From Plasmopara viticola (Eukaryota > Oomycota > Peronosporomycetes > Peronosporales > Peronosporaceae): DNA of 64,000 nucleotides. The position numbers were made by a program, and so were the translations under genes. The stretch spans positions 372,001 to 436,000 of the forward strand of contig MBPM02000059.1 of the NCBI GenBank assembly GCA_001695595.3, written 5' to 3'. The notes under the pieces were generated by a model. That model worked only from the letters and a program-made list of their open reading frames with translations, was not told the DNA's origin and searched no databases. Positions 23,708 through 37,484 of this stretch are shown piece after piece; position 1 is the first letter of the stretch, and each line of letters begins with the position of its first letter.

Positions 23708-25365
23708 TTACACTGTATCCGCAAAAGTACTTAACAAGATCAAGCCACTTTTATTTAATTCTGGATTCACGAAATCGTTTAATCTATAATGATCTTGACC
23801 ATGAAAGAGACCATTAATAGGCCAATTTTCAATCAGGCACCACAAAAGAAAATTCAATTTGAGTCGACGATGCATTTATTCACATTGGCGTAAAGCCTTT
23901 CCGTGTGCATGCTCTATAGCACTGCTTCTTCGCAGACAACGCTATCTTTGATATATATATGTCTATGCATGCGTCTTGTGGAGTTTGAGCAGTTGCATCA
24001 TGCGGCCGCAAGATTCTATAGGGAACAATAAGCCACTCCCAGAGGAGCCTGCTCAAAGCGCTGACCGCGGTAAATGGTGTGTCACTGTCTTACATTACGA
24101 AATTGTAATACTTGTTGACAAAATCAAGTGCACTTCGCGTGTACTGTCTTGCAACACATCCTCTTTACGACTCGAGAAATGGTGGTCACAAGAAAAATTA
24201 TAAGCTTCCACGATGCCCTACTTACTATTAAGCTTTCTAACACAGACTTTCAGCATAAAATGGGGAAACTTAATTGAGGGGGTAACTTAATTAAGGGGAT
24301 ATAAATCGGTGATGAGTTTCGCACATAAAATAGGCCAAATAATGTCAATTTCATGATTGCGCACCTTTAGCAGGTGAAAGCGTGCCTCGCGAAATCCCAC
24401 TCTAGTATTTCTTTGGTAAGCAACAACATGATTTTGGTGAATTTTTAAAGTTTGCGCGTCTTTTAAGACCACTTAATTTGTTACTCTTGGCATATTGATC
24501 TTGCGGTCTGGCCGGTGACAAAATTGATTATCGCATTGAATACACAAATCTCTATCGAATAAGGCAGCTGCTACAGTAATGGTAGCACCAAAAGCTGGTT
24601 GATGATCTTGTCACCAGCAATAACTGGTCTGAGTGTGCGAAAATTAGCTTGCTCGTTCATCAAGCCTCTGCAATGTCGAGTCACTACTTTTAGATAAAGT
24701 TTCTTACACTTACTGTTTCGGAAATCCGCTGTACTAAGCCAAAAACTTGTTGTGCGGTCGATGTCAGCATTGCGCGACTGTAATTTCAACTGTTAGGTCT
24801 GAAGTTGAATATAGTTTCTTTAATCCGAATTAACTACTGAGTTTTACAATCGCTTTCGAGGCAGTGGCTTAGCCAGAATATCTAAATCCATATCGTAGAT
24901 ACTACTGTTCACAGGATTCTTCTCTTTTTGCTTTACACTTCTCTCGCGTGCAACCCCTTATTATTTTAATGTTGTGTGCAATTCTTGCAAAATCCTGTAT
25001 ATACTTAATGCACTTCATCATCGCACCGCCATATTAAAATATTTGTAGCATGAGATTTTTGAATGAAGTACTCACTTCCTCGTATTATTAGCCCTTATTT
25101 TGAATTATAATTGCTCGAGCTAAAAAAAATCGAAAACAGTCAGTTAGATGTTAAGTTGACATCATCTTTCCTCCTAAAAAAACAAGTTTATTGAAGATAT
25201 AAAACGTTACTCGGTATAGTAATTTGCAATGTCGCAACAAGAAATAGTTTATAACACTTTGTATTATTACATCCCAAAGTCTGTGTAAGGCTTAGATGAC
25301 ACAAGCTCAACAAATGTAATCGAGAAGGCCTCACTCTGCCCAAGGGCCCATACGAGCTAAAATGA
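23708..25365. other. No gene recognised
   Basis: AT-rich sequence with only short frames on both strands. Nothing assignable up to the first gypsy LTR. Confidence 0.5.
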
Positions 25366-25815
25366 GACGTAACGGTCGTCACCGGCAGGCTTGCCGGTGA
25401 CGGCCATTGCGTCATGTAATTGCATTAATTCTAAAACACATATGCATTGGCACCACCCATAGAAAGAGGCGATAACATTATTTGAGACCAGAAGCAGGGT
25501 CCAGATGTTCCATAAACACTACAAGGCATAAGGCCTTATTGGGCGAAATTAGTCCAGGGTGTGTTAAAGTCTTGATGGAGTATGAAGGATGATACTCCAT
25601 CAAGACTTTAACACACCCTGGACTAATTTCGCCCAATACGTGGCTGAGGACCACCACTTAGACGGCAACACGACATAAATTTGAGGGCTCTTCGCCTAAT
25701 ACTACTCTCCACTCGATCTAAGCAATTAACGCTTATCCTTCGCCTCCCCGCTCGACGCCCAAGCCCCGTCTGATAACCGACTTTCAAAAAAGCTTTCTCC
25801 GCGACTGTGTTAAAA
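25366..25815 (+). repeat. 5' LTR of gypsy copy 1
   Basis: It begins near GACGTAACGGTCGTCACCGG and continues GCAGGCTTGCCGGTGACGGCC, itself a short dyad. It aligns along most of its length with the LTRs at 45172-45605 and 36015 onward: shared start, a central block with GATGGAGTAT, then GGCTGAG..CACCACTTAG, and an end near TCCGCGA.TGT. It carries a large internal inverted duplication (25537-25638) absent from the other two copies. A gag frame follows, so this is the 5' LTR. Confidence 0.7.
25537..25638. repeat. Perfect 47-bp inverted repeat with 8-bp loop inside the LTR
   Basis: Arm 1 is 25537-25583 and arm 2 is 25592-25638. Every base pairs, around the loop GAAGGATG. The sister LTRs have the first arm in diverged form but a different sequence where arm 2 lies, so arm 2 is an inverted copy that replaced about 25 bp of LTR. 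Confidence 0.95.
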
Positions 25816-28420
25816 GGTACCACTTGTTGATCAAGTTTGGGAGCTCAAAACAAGGGTGCGTGCTGTTTCATAGAGAGAAGCAAGTGTATAGGTACGAGCC
25901 TCACAGTGGGAAGTACTAAATTACAAAGAGTTTTTCAACACGAATCCAACGTGAAGCGGTTGGTAGGTGTGGCTGCACACTAGTGTGGTACAAATATCTG
26001 ACATCTTTCGGTTGGTCTGTGTCTAGTGGTTTGGCGTTTTGGTGAAACCTCGTCTCGCTACTGAGAATACGGCGAAAACATCCAGATAAATTATTTACTT
26101 GGCTATGCTTGATCTACACTCATTACTACTGAGCCGTTTTCTTCGGCTCTGGGTTATAGTAAAACAAAGGACTCGTGAGCCCACAAACCCGTTTATAATC
26201 ACCACTAATCTTCTAATGAGCCGTGACAGAGAACTTAACAAGCTTCAAAACAATTTGTGGCTAAAAATCGTGAAACAGCAGAAGCTTGTCCAGCTCATTC
26301 AAAACAGGATCCCGTATTTAGAGGACTCAGGTATCAAATTAGTGCACGATATCACTGAAATCCTGAAGCGCCATATTCAGCAAGCCTTTTAGCTTTTGGA
26401 GGCTCATTGAACCACTCTTTCTCTTTATACGAGAAGCGTGGACTATAAAACACAATTAAGCATCTTTCCTATCTATTGTTGAAATTTTATTTAGGTCTGC
26501 TGAATTTTACAAAAAGCGCTGAGAAGTCCAGCAAGTAAGGTAAAAAAAGAGACCGTACGGCCGGGCGACCATCTCTAGACCCAAGACCTCGTCAACAGAG
26601 CAGGATAAGCTCTCTCGACGACGCTAAAATATTACGGCGAACATCGCACTCATATTTACAATGCCAACTCCGCAAAATGCGGCAAGTTCCAATAGCCAAG
26701 CAAATTCAACCGCTGATGCTATTGTAACTCCTTCTGCAGCAACAGGACAAGACACACTGTCCATGCACAACTACTGTTGTATCTCATTCAACAACAACAA
26801 CGATATTAAATCTATATGCAAGCTCAAATGCAAGCCCAGATGCGACAGGGAAACGAGCGCTTCAAATCTCTCGTCGCACCACGAGACGAGCAGAACAAGA
26901 AGAATTCTCATGTCTTTTACGAAAGTCTGCCGAAGATATTGAATTATGGAATTTGCACCGGAACCGGACTGCACCAATAAGCACGCCTCTATGGCAATAG
27001 ATTCATCAGACTTTGTGACGCTTGTCTCATGTAGATTAGAACTAAATTGGTACCGTGACTTTGCAACCGACTGCAAGTGCATAGAAGTGCATAAGAGATA
27101 AGCACTTTTCAAACTCAAATGTGCACACTCCCTAAGCGTAAGGATTTCAAGTGTAATCTTCGAGTATGATCTTCGAGAGCGGATATTCTACCGGAAATAA
27201 AGCGAGATTGCTCACGAGCACATCGTTTCCTTAAGAAAAAAAGGAAAAGAAATGTACACTTTTTAAAGTTGATGTTTTAAATTGAACTGAAAAGCAAAGA
27301 ATTCAAAAGCGTTTTTTTTACCGAAATATTTTAAGGGAAAACTCCGCAAGGAAAATCAAGGGATAAGGTCTAAATACTCTCCAAAAGGCCACTGAAGTTG
27401 CTTCCAGCTTCGAGTATTTCGATTACTCGGGTAATCCAAATCGTGTCGTGCCCCACGAAATCGGGCTATCGTGCGAACACTCACGAGCTCAGAAATCACA
27501 GTGTTTTCTAAACTAATGGACAAGAACGGCGACGGGTCTAAATCGGCAACATATAATAAGGAAGCAAACTGTAACATTAGAGGTGCACTTTATGCCATCC
27601 TTGAAGCAGAAGTTCAAGCTTCTAAAGACGTTGGTCAGGATAGACCCGTCATCATCTTGATCGGAAAGGGATGAAGTTTCAACGGCGTATCCAAAGACTT
27701 ATGTGAAGCGACTTGAGCTAGATGTGATCAAGGGTGAGATGATGCAAGACGACCCTTTATTACAATCAGGTGTTCATCGCTATCGACTATACCGTGCACA
27801 TAAATTTGCACATACCTGGGTTTACTTTGTGCGTTCAAATCCATGCCTATACTTTAGAATAAGTATTTTATTGTCGGCAGTGACGTGGCTTCGTGAGCAG
27901 AATCTAGATAGAACCTGAACTACAGGACACTTGACTCCTCGCATTAATGTGGAGTGTCATGCGGCAACACAACTAGATTCGAAAAATCAATGTCAATCCA
28001 TGTGGCCTGCTAGACAACATACTGAATCTGCGAAAGGATCTTGAAGTCATTTGTTTTCGTGCATGGACCTATTTGGGATTGCTAATAATTTAAAATGCGC
28101 GGTTTTGACTCCGGGTGGTCTCTTTGAATATCTAGTCACTTGCATTGGACGAAGCGGGGCCCAAGTACATCAAAACGACTTTTGCAGAAGACTCAATGGA
28201 TATTATGAGAATCGACTTTGATGCCATCAACAAGATCACGAAGTGAAAACACGTTACGACTTTGGGATGTGTACCTAATTTGTGTCAAAAACCGCAACAC
28301 ATCAATTTGTTAAAGCGCCAGTTGTGCGTGGATGATATCCTATGCTTCCGCATCGCTGTATCGCTACGCGATCAGGTGTTGGCGACTTCGCCATCGAGTT
28401 GATTATTGGATCCAGCTCCG
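25816..28420 (+). mobile_element. Ty3/gypsy copy 1: gag, protease and broken reverse transcriptase
   Basis: A gag-like frame starts at 26661 (M-P-T-P-Q-N-A-A) and continues in another frame as Q-A-Q-M-R-Q-G-N-E-R-F. A retropepsin-like part follows around 27700-27920, ending in T-W-L-R-E-Q-N. Reverse transcriptase pieces (L-F-E-Y-L-V-T, L-Q-K.., D-I-M-R-I-D-F-D-A-I-N) run to about 28400. Several frameshifts and stops are present and the RNase H and integrase parts are missing. It ends just before an effector pseudogene on the other strand. Confidence 0.7.
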
Positions 28421-28454
28421 ACGAGATCTTTTCTCCCTTGAGCTAAAGCACAAC

Positions 28455-29388
28455 CTCGGGAATGCCGTCACCCGTCCATTCCGCCTTACGCAGTGCAGTC
28501 AGCATTAACTCGACGAAGTTCACCCTAAGTGTAAAATTTTTCGCCATTTCGTTGAGCTTTTCGAGGAGAAAGGCATTGGTTTTAAACCCGTTCCGAGAAC
28601 CAGTTTTTCGAAAGCGTCTGCGACCTCCCTTTCGCTACTTATCATTCCAAAAATATTTTCTTGATAGATAAAGTGATCCACTTTACCTTCCCAAAATGTC
28701 TTGTACGGCCACAAGCCGCAAATTGACAGTATTTGAGCCAATAACCTCCACTACTTTATCATACACAAAGGACACTCTCGAATTCACGGTAGAGCGCTAA
28801 CGCATATACACTTTCAAAGCATTCGTGTCGACATGATCCACACCGCCGATCAGTCGTTGCAGCAAGAGACTTCCAAAGCGAAGTCGCAAAGTACGCGTAG
28901 TTGGGTCTTTTATAGCCTGTGCAATAGTTGCTCCAAGTCCGCCGTTGTCGCGGGCATTAAACTCTATATACATTGCTGAGAAGATCAATCATTTGAATTT
29001 GTCTCCATAATTTACTGTGACTGCTTTTTATTAATCCTTGGAGTGCTCACTCTTGAAAAATGTTTGTACGTCCGCGTCTTTGACTTTGAAAGTTTTAAAG
29101 AGATGCGTCACCTCTTTCACACGATCGGTGGCATGTTCCACGATTTTGGCTGGTACAAACGCCTTTTTCGATAGTGTGTGTGCGACTTTTTACATTGTTG
29201 ATACAGATGTGCCCACAATTAAGCGACGTGCAGGCCATCGCCACCGCAAATTATTCAGAAACACCGTGTCTGGGCTATAGGTTTAATATTCATTGCACTA
29301 GAGGCTTTTGCCGCCGCCTTGGCAGTACAATGCGCTAACGAGCGACGACTGCTAGCGTCATGATACACCGTAGACGTGTCAAGATCAT
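28455..29388 (-). pseudogene. Broken RXLR-family effector copy
   Basis: Minus-strand homologue of the intact effector at 48362-49471. The start ATG lies at 29386-29388 behind the same leader, but the frame hits a stop at codon 18. Further in, a 63-residue piece (28797-28988) matches intact residues about 144-214: M-Y-I-E-F-N-A-R-D-N-G-G against M-Y-T-K-L-T-A-H-D-N-G-G, ending K-V-Y-M-R. Another piece (28520-28741) matches the M-I-S-G-G-R-K-V-A-D-V-F-K segment. Stops and frameshifts separate the pieces. Upstream homology continues past 29460 (CTTGGCACAAGGA). Confidence 0.75.
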
Positions 29389-29639
29389 GAGCATTGTCGA
29401 CTTCAAAGTAGGCAAGGAAGTTAAAGTATGAAGGAATGTCGACTAAGCACAGATTGTTCTATTATCTTGGCACAAGGATCGTAGACTCCACGACTTGACA
29501 ATAAATCTGGTCTCGAATCCTTCTGGGGTATCGGGATCTCTAAATAAACGGGTAACGCGCTCAGCAAATTACAACTGAATTCTATTCGTCTGGCGGGGAC
29601 ACAACGGCATAGCATATAAGTATGTGGCTCATGAGACGC

Positions 29640-30590
29640 CATCTGCTGTTTTCATGTTTTTTCTATTAATTACTTTTGTATGTTCAGGCTCGTTGATGCA
29701 TAGCTTCAACGTTTCAGTGTCGTGAAAAACCATAAGATGATTATGTACATCAAGCCACGACATTATAAATCGAAAATTGATGTAATTAAAATCCACCGAT
29801 GCCAAACCTCGCAAAGCAGGGTCGCACCGTCTTTTTGGAGACTTGTCATATGAGCCACTTATTCTTGCTCTTAGTTATCTGATCATTGAATCACGAGGAT
29901 CTGGTCGCTATCTTTCGTGATGATAAACATGTGACAACTCTGATAGTCCTTCATTGTAAATGGTATAAACTTGATGCTTTTTTTGTGTATAAGTTGAGCG
30001 TCGTACTCTTCACTTTTTCCATGCCGTGTTGTTCTGATCCCCCTTCCACCAATAATATCCTCATCTGTTGATTACTTACCGATAACTCGAATGCAGGTGT
30101 GGAAAATGACGCTACAATAGTCAAGAGGTATGGCTTTTTCGAGTGCTTCTTGGGCGAATACGAGATGTGTATTTTTATAATTGTTTCAAATGCTGTTGGT
30201 AAAACCACACCGAGTTCCAAAGTTTCTTTTTTCGGAAACGATTTGTCAGATAAAAAGCTGTGCGCCTCAAAATTAACACATGTTCAATTAAGGTGTTGAG
30301 ATTGGGGCTTCCGATGATTCGTGAGAGACCCATCACCTAATGGAGATCGCTGCTTTCTCGCCGTAACGACTGGCTTGCTACTCGATCGTCCATCGTTAAA
30401 AAAAGTCGTTGACCAGAAATCAATTACCGTGGGTGATGAACACCATAGATTGTTTTCGCGTCGTATTCACAAAAACAGACGGATGTCTCTCTGAATTCCT
30501 ATTTCACAAGTATTTTTCGACAAATTTTGGTCTTGATTAGTGATTGGCACCCACCGCTAGTACATAAATTTTTGCTCTTTTAACAATGTT
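29640..30590. other. No gene recognised
   Basis: AT-rich sequence with short frames only. The 89-residue frame at 29951-30220 and the opposing frames are not recognisable. Confidence 0.4.
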
Positions 30591-31080
30591 GTCGAAAATT
30601 GTCGTAGTAACGGGCTATTCCAATTACGTATATGCAAGAATCGAGCGAAACATGGTGGTGCGCGGTAATTAAGCTCTTTGCGCAAAACACTAATTAGTGA
30701 TACTGTGGAAAATAATGGATGCGAGCAAGTAAATAGTCCTTTAAAGACTTGTGAGGCGGCTTATTGGTACACCATGGTGACGTAGAGAACTATGTATAAT
30801 CATCTAAAGTTATTTTGGAAGTGGATCTTTTAGCAGGAAAGCTACAATTTCTTAAAATTTTAGCTTTAATTTAAACTCGTAAAATTGATACGTCCTTGTG
30901 CGTAGTTGTCAGCGATATCTCTCATCTTTGATTTTCCCTGATGAGTTCGAAGTCGACAAGGATCATGATCTTATCGCGTCTACAATGCATCTAAACGCTG
31001 ACAATGGTCGCCCTTCTAGCCCTTTGTAAGACTGCCAAGGTGGCAACGACGCATTGTAACGATGCAGCCAATAGCAGAGT
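30590..31080 (+). pseudogene. Effector-family upstream region and broken signal-peptide fragment
   Basis: The promoter-like leader (GATATCTCTCATC...GATTTT, then TTCGAAGTCGACAAGG) precedes an ATG at 30965, whose frame stops at codon 10. Past that stop the family signal-peptide core is readable (V-A-L-L-A-L-C-K-T-A-K-V-A), then the sequence loses homology. The 370 bp upstream also match the regions upstream of the intact effector (about 49740-49850, reversed) and of the copy at 52006. Confidence 0.7.
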
Positions 31081-31959
31081 ATAATGACATTTATACCGGC
31101 AGCAAAAAGTAGACAGTATATATTTATCCCAGGTTTGTTCTCTTATTAAAGCCAAGGTGTCATTACAAATTATATACATACAGTTGAGCTTGATTTAGGA
31201 TCTATTGGTAGGTTTTTGATCGTGAGAAATTCGACCCAAAGACTTCATATTCAGTATCGATTGTCTGAAAGTATGCGTTTCTCTCTTCGTATCATTAGAA
31301 AAGCAGCAAAAGAAATACAACAGCTTTAAATTTTGGGATCTACCTGCTTTAGTAAACGTTCACAAGCCAGCCAATAAGGTCTGCTGTGTACTGATATACT
31401 GCGACCTTTGACTCTTTAAGCCGTACTTTTAAAATGGCATCTTGACTTCCAACGATTATGGAACACCTGGATCTGGCTTCTTGGTTCGAGACTATGTGGC
31501 TACAGATTTTTACGAATGGTACAGATACTTATGCACAGCCAATACATCAACCAGGGAAACTTTAAAGAGATTTTAATTGATCAAGCTCATAATTTTTTTT
31601 TTAGAAAGCGTGTATGGCAATGAGTATTTAATTCGTAGACGTTAAGACGTAGCTAATAATAGTTGTTAAAGTCATAAACGAGTACTCAAAGTAAAAAAAA
31701 TCAAAGTGAAATCTTACTTTATAGTTATCAGAATGATAAACCAGCTGCCAAACGTATTCTAAAATGTGCCCTCGCTTATTCGACAGCTTTTCTTGAGAAC
31801 GAATGATGGAGAAAGTAGCAACGATAAAAAATGAAAGGCGCTAAGATATTATAGCAAGAGGCAGGCATAAATAAAGTATGTGTAGACGATATCGGAAGCT
31901 ATAACACTTATTTGAAGAGAAATATACGAAAGTATCAAAAATAAATTTGGAGATGCTGT
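31081..31959. other. No gene recognised
   Basis: AT-rich sequence without a frame over 60 codons. Nothing assignable before the gag remnant of gypsy copy 2. Confidence 0.4.
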
Positions 31960-34900
31960 CGAGCAGCAAAAATGCAAAGTTTAAATTATGGATCGTCGCA
32001 ACGGAAAAGTACCACGTCAATAAGCGCCACTTGATGAAAATAGAGTCGTTCGACTTTATGACGCTTGTCTCAGGTAATCCGTACTAAATAGGTACCGTGC
32101 CTTATTAGCCGACTGCCAGCGCATGAACGTGCACAAAACATGGGCAATGTTTAAGCTCATCTGCGCACACATTTAGGGCCTGAGCATTTCGAGTATGATC
32201 CTTAAATGCGAGTGTTTCACCTGAAACAAAGGAATTCTACCACGAATACGTCTCTAGCTTCAAGGACTCGATGTCCCAAACTGTAGTGGAGTTCAGTGAG
32301 CGATTCTTTTCCCAAATTGAATTAGGGGAAGAGACCGCAAAAAAGATAAGGAGGTAATCCCGTGTACTCTTCAGGAGGCCATTGAAAGTTCCACTTACTT
32401 CGAGCTTGCTCATTATTTGGGACCAAAACGTAAATCGGCTATGCCGTTCAAGACGGTATCGGCTATCATGTGAGCGAGTCAGATCAAAGCCTTTTGAGAA
32501 AAGGAGAAACAAGAACGACGACAAAACTAAGATGGCAACATTTAAAAGTTGTAACGTTGTTGGCCACGTATCGCTGTAATATACCGCTTTTGAACGTAAG
32601 GAAGCTAATCGCTATGTTACAGGTGCACTATATGCTCACAGCGGTAGCTCAAGCTTTTGAAGCCGTTGGTCCAAAGAGATCCGTCACCGTCTTCATTGAC
32701 AATGGATGTAGCCTTAAAGGTGTATTCGAAGACTCGGTGATGTAATTTGAGCTCAATGTGACCATGGAAAAGATGATGCAAGTCGACCTTGGCTACAGCT
32801 AGGTTATTTACCTCCCTGACGTATCCTGCTGGAAAATTTGCAGATACCTAGTTTTCATATAACATCGGAAACGTTTTGAATTATGCTTTTTATAAATATA
32901 AGGATATGATCATCACTATAATGTGCGAAATCCAGTTATCAACTCTACCATAGAATGTTTAACATTTTGCATCAATACGGAACACCACGAGTAACTTCTG
33001 TGAAATTGAAGAGTCAATGTTCGGACAGGTAAATCAATGGCCAACGAAAGGCTCGCATAACTTCGTAATTTTTATATTACTCTCGGTGACAAGGCCACCA
33101 TGGCCATCAAAGACTGATGCAGCTCACTAATTTCTGAGAATGTTGCGTCACGACAAAAATATTGATACTTTTTTTGTTGTGAACCCACATGATTTAGAGA
33201 TGGCCATGCGCTTTTACAGTCAAGGATAGAAATCGCTGAAAGTTAATCTGGCGCATCAATCGCTTCGCAAGTACGTAGACACAAGTTTACGTACAGAGCT
33301 TTTCGCAAGACACGTCCAGCACGGGCAAAAATTGAGCGCGAAATTTTGCTCAAGTCGGTTACCAAGCCCAAATGACGCCAGAGTCCGAACAGCACAAGAT
33401 AATTCAAATAAAGACCAATGTAATGGTTTAATTAAGCATTAGTTGATCAAGTACATCTACCTTTCGGCACCAACGTTCTGTCTCAAGTAGCCTGTAGGTT
33501 GGCGCATTGCGTAAGACTATCGTCTATCAATCTAGCGATTTCTCTGCCGGCAAATCCGACCAATGTATTTAAAACACCTTTGACGCCATGTCCGGAGCCA
33601 TTTGTTTTCATGAATGGACCTACTTCGAGCTACTTTCAGGCTGACAAGCGTGAATATGATTTCCCATTTACCCCTCTTTCTACTGCGGATGAGCTATTTG
33701 GGTTTTCAGTCACTCGCATGGGAATCACCGGAAGCTCGGAAACGTTGCATCGACTTTATCTGATCGTCATTTCAAGTTTAAGGTTTGCGATGAATGTCTG
33801 CTTTGATAAGATCTGAATATTCAGCAAAGGAAAGATGTCGCATGCCACTTGACGGCTCAAGACTGTGTACTCAAACAATGTAAAGAATAGCACCGGTACA
33901 TGAAGTTGTCAAAGTGCCAATTCAGCATGTAGAGATCCCATGCCTTAAAGACTTTGTCAAGTGAAAAAGCGTTCGAATGGGCTCCAACGAGGTCAATATT
34001 ATTGCAGAATGACCTGTGCCCAAAACAAAGAAACGATTGGAGTGTTTCTTAACACTACCGTCTATGTCACTACGTCCTGGAGAAGCGATCAAACTCTCGG
34101 ACAATTGATTGCGCTGCTCCACCAAACCCAAGAATCGCTCGACACTTCCACCGGTTCTTAGCCTTGCGTAAACCATTTTCCATCCTAATGGACGTCTTGC
34201 GAAAGCCATTTGGCATCCTAATGGACTTTTGCTATAAAGGAAAAGAGAACGAGTGCATAATTTGGATGCCACTAGCTCTCTTTTAGGCCAGCCTATCTGA
34301 ACTTCTCTGTCCGTGAGAAATAGTTATTTTTAAACATGCATGCGCTGAACGCATGGCGTGTATATCTTTTCAACCAACCATTTGCGGTCCAAACGGATAA
34401 TAAAAACTTTGAGATAGTTCCTACGTAAGAGACTTCGAACCGCAGAGAAGCTCGACAGTTGTATGAGCTTGTTGAGCACGCGATATGAAATTTTAGAGAT
34501 AAGCTGCCAGAAATAGCTTGCAAGAGCTACCGGAAGCGGCTTAAAGTCGCAAGATCGTGACGACAATCAGAACAAGCAAGATAACAAATGCTCAGTCTAC
34601 AAAGACAAAGTATTTCTGGAATAGAGACCCAGACTGGGTCACCAACAATTAAAAAAAAGAAGAGTATGTGCCGAAAAATCTAATTGAGAATAACGTTTTC
34701 TATTATGAAACAGGTGAAGATGAGACCCTACGACTGCATAGTCCCCACAATGAAGATCAAAATGCGCGTTACCTGTGCAAACCACGTGTCTCTATCAACC
34801 GGCCGCCCAGGATATTACAAAACCCAGATGACCGTATGTCAAAACGGACACCGGCCGAGAATAACGAAGTTCACCCAGCACTATATCAACACTTGTGTGA

Positions 34901-36010
34901 TGTGTCAGCATAACAACGCTAGGTAGACTAAACAAGCTGGGTCACTTCAGTCTCTGGATGTTAAACGGGGTGGATGGGTCGACAATCGAATGGGCGTCAT
35001 CGCTTTTACCAAGAGCGGCTATGGTGAATGGTAATCGCTTAGCAAAAAGGACAAAGTGCATCGCTACACAGACAATGAGCGATACTGCAAACTTTGCAAA
35101 GGCCCTCGTGACGAACTATAGGAAGGAACACGGCATACCAAAGACCAATGTGTCCAACCGAGACACCAAGTTCTCATTTAGCTTATGGCAGGCAGATATG
35201 TCTGCTGTAGGAATACAACACAATTTGGCTTAAGCTTCCAGTCCACAAAAAATGAAAAAACGCGTCAAGTTCCCGATGTATTGTCGTCATCGATGACTTT
35301 TTGCAAATGGTTAAGATAATTTATCTTAGACGCGTACACTGTGCAATTCAGATGTCATCGTTACGAGCGGCTTTAAATGTGATTGTGTATGCCCAATAAT
35401 GTGGCATTAAATCCAAAATTTCACAAGCTGAAAAAAAACAGCACACAATTTTTTTTCGTCACGATGCATTAATCAAGGTCACACAGGCACGGATAAGCGA
35501 AACAAAGAGTGCTCGAAGTACATTTACGACAAACATAGACCGATCCAAGACTTTGAGGCTGGCGATATGGTGCTTTTAGACGGCAAGAATCTTTGTCGCA
35601 AAGGCGTTGCTCGGTCAGTAAATTTCGCGCCAAAATATATCGCTCATTCTTGATCGTGAAAAAAGTTGCGTGAGATTCCGATGAGTTGGGATAGTCGAAG
35701 GGATTAAAACTACATCCAGTGTTCCACACTTCACTGCTGAATTCCGTATCGCGAGACAATGAGTGTCGTCAAACGTGAATAAGATTATGTCGATCGATGG
35801 CTCCATAAAATAGCTCGTTCAAGCCGTCATTGGACATCGTTAGTACACGGAAATCTGCAATACAAAAGTTGGTTGCTTGATGAATACAGCATGAAGCCAC
35901 TTAGGAGCCCGCGGAAAATCAACACAAGTTTTCGGACTCATTAACTTCCTTTGAAAATCAAAATAAATTAAACTTCATCATTTAGAATCGACTTCTTCTT
36001 TAGGAGGGGC
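31960..36010 (+). mobile_element. Ty3/gypsy copy 2: decayed gag-pol
   Basis: Pieces in canonical order but many frames. Gag at about 31980-32100 has D-F-M-T-L-V-S-G-N, matching D-F-V-T-L-V-S in copy 1. The gag end is near 32390-32560. The retropepsin start at 32660-32740 reads S-V-T-V-F-I-D-N-G-C. Reverse transcriptase (33499-33816) has F-P-F-T-P-L-S-T-A-D-E-L-F-G-F. The RT/RNase H connection follows at about 33930-34150, then the integrase zinc finger (C-V-M-C-Q) and core (34958-35233, with H-G-I-P-K-T-N-V-S-N-R-D-T-K). No frame is intact. No 5' LTR was found by eye. Confidence 0.7.
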
Positions 36011-36014
36011 TGTG

Positions 36015-36460
36015 TGACGTAACCGTCGTCACCGGCAGGTTTAAATGACGGCCATATCGCCATATAATTACAATATTCTCAATTTACTTATGTACTAGTT
36101 TTATTTGTAGGTACCTGTAGTTACATGATTCCAGATCAAGAAGCTAAATCCAGATCTCATATAATCACTGGGAGTCAATAAAGTTGATTTGTTGAAAATG
36201 ATCTAGGATGTGTAAACGGACAGATGGAGTATAGAGGAATGACACTGTCAAAGAAGGTAGCATTAGATAGCAGAGAGACACCAAATAGGCTGTAGCAAGA
36301 CAGTCTCATAATAGTTTACACAGAGTTTCGCAGCGGTGGTTCTGACTTCTTTCTCGCAAAAAAATGTCGAGTAGATTATTATTAGAAGCCAAAAGAAGTC
36401 AAAAATAATTACCAGTCATTACAAACTGTCACACAAAACACCAGAAGCAACACTTAAGTC
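36015..36460 (+). repeat. 3' LTR of gypsy copy 2
   Basis: Starts TGTGACGTAACCGTCGTCAC and continues CGGCAGG, as in the other two LTRs. The central block GATGTGTAAACGGACAGATGGAGTATAGAGGAATGAC is shared in diverged form; its GATGGAGTAT core equals that in copy 1. It shows the normal sequence where copy 1 has its second hairpin arm. The right end fades near 36460 and is approximate. Confidence 0.6.
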
Positions 36461-37484
36461 GAGCAGTACCAGCATGGTGAAAATTGCAACACTTGAACAG
36501 TTGCACGCTAAACGTTAATATGGATCATCATTCTGAGGATGTCATATATTCCAAAATTATCGTCTTGTCATTCGAGCGTTGCTTAGAATGCGGATTTCGA
36601 GTGAGTCACCATGAGTGACTACAATAGTGACTCATCATGAGCTCTATTTTGATGTCAGTTCATTTTAGTCTGTGAAACGATCTATTTTATATAAGTCACC
36701 TGAGCCCCCAAAGTATTAGATGTATTCTTACTTAAAAAAGGTATGGGTTTAAAACATTTATCATCTAATAAATACTTTCGTTAATAAGAGGCAGTGACTT
36801 TTCATCTTTGGTCAATAAAGTCGGAAATTGTCAGTGAAGTTAGGGGATTTTGTAATGCCCACGGAGTCCATATTTTATGTGAATACCTTTTTTTGCTGCT
36901 ATTAGGTTCTGTCTTTGACATGTCTTCACCGGTAAACATGGCTGAAATCAAAACAAAGTGATCATCACACAGGGCCGAGAGAAGTGCGACCTCAAACTCC
37001 GAGGCCTTATTCACGTTTAGACTTGAAAGACACAATTGTCACGTGGGCACCAGGATATGGAACTGGGTAATGCTTGTTTTGACAAACTTGCAGCGCTATT
37101 ATTAAACGAAGTAAAGAAAGCATCGGCCGAAGAAAGTTTTCTTGTTTATCCGCTTTCCCATTCGTTTACAGCCATCCTTGTAAGACGCCCTCTAAAATTT
37201 TCAATGTGGGGTATTCTCTTAAACACAGTCGCGAAGGAAGCTTCTTGAAGGTCAGTTGTTGACTTAGGCTTGAGCGGTGAGCGGGGCGAATTCGGCGAAT
37301 AAGAGCCATAGGATCCAAAATTGGGCAGACAAAGATAGGTGATAATCAATTAAACTCATAATGTATGCCAACCCGAACCCAAAAAATGGGTGTAGAATGA
37401 TTTGGTGGACAGGCTAACACCTGACTGACCGATGAAATCTCCATAGTTTGCGAAACTTGGTCGCATCAAATACAAATAGGTTAG
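36461..37484. other. No gene recognised; contains one member of a short repeat pair
   Basis: Mostly AT-rich with small frames. 37219-37300 (CACAGTCGCGAAGGAAG... GAGCGGGGCGAA) recurs in diverged form at 39014-39085. This suggests an older repeat of unknown class. Confidence 0.4.
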
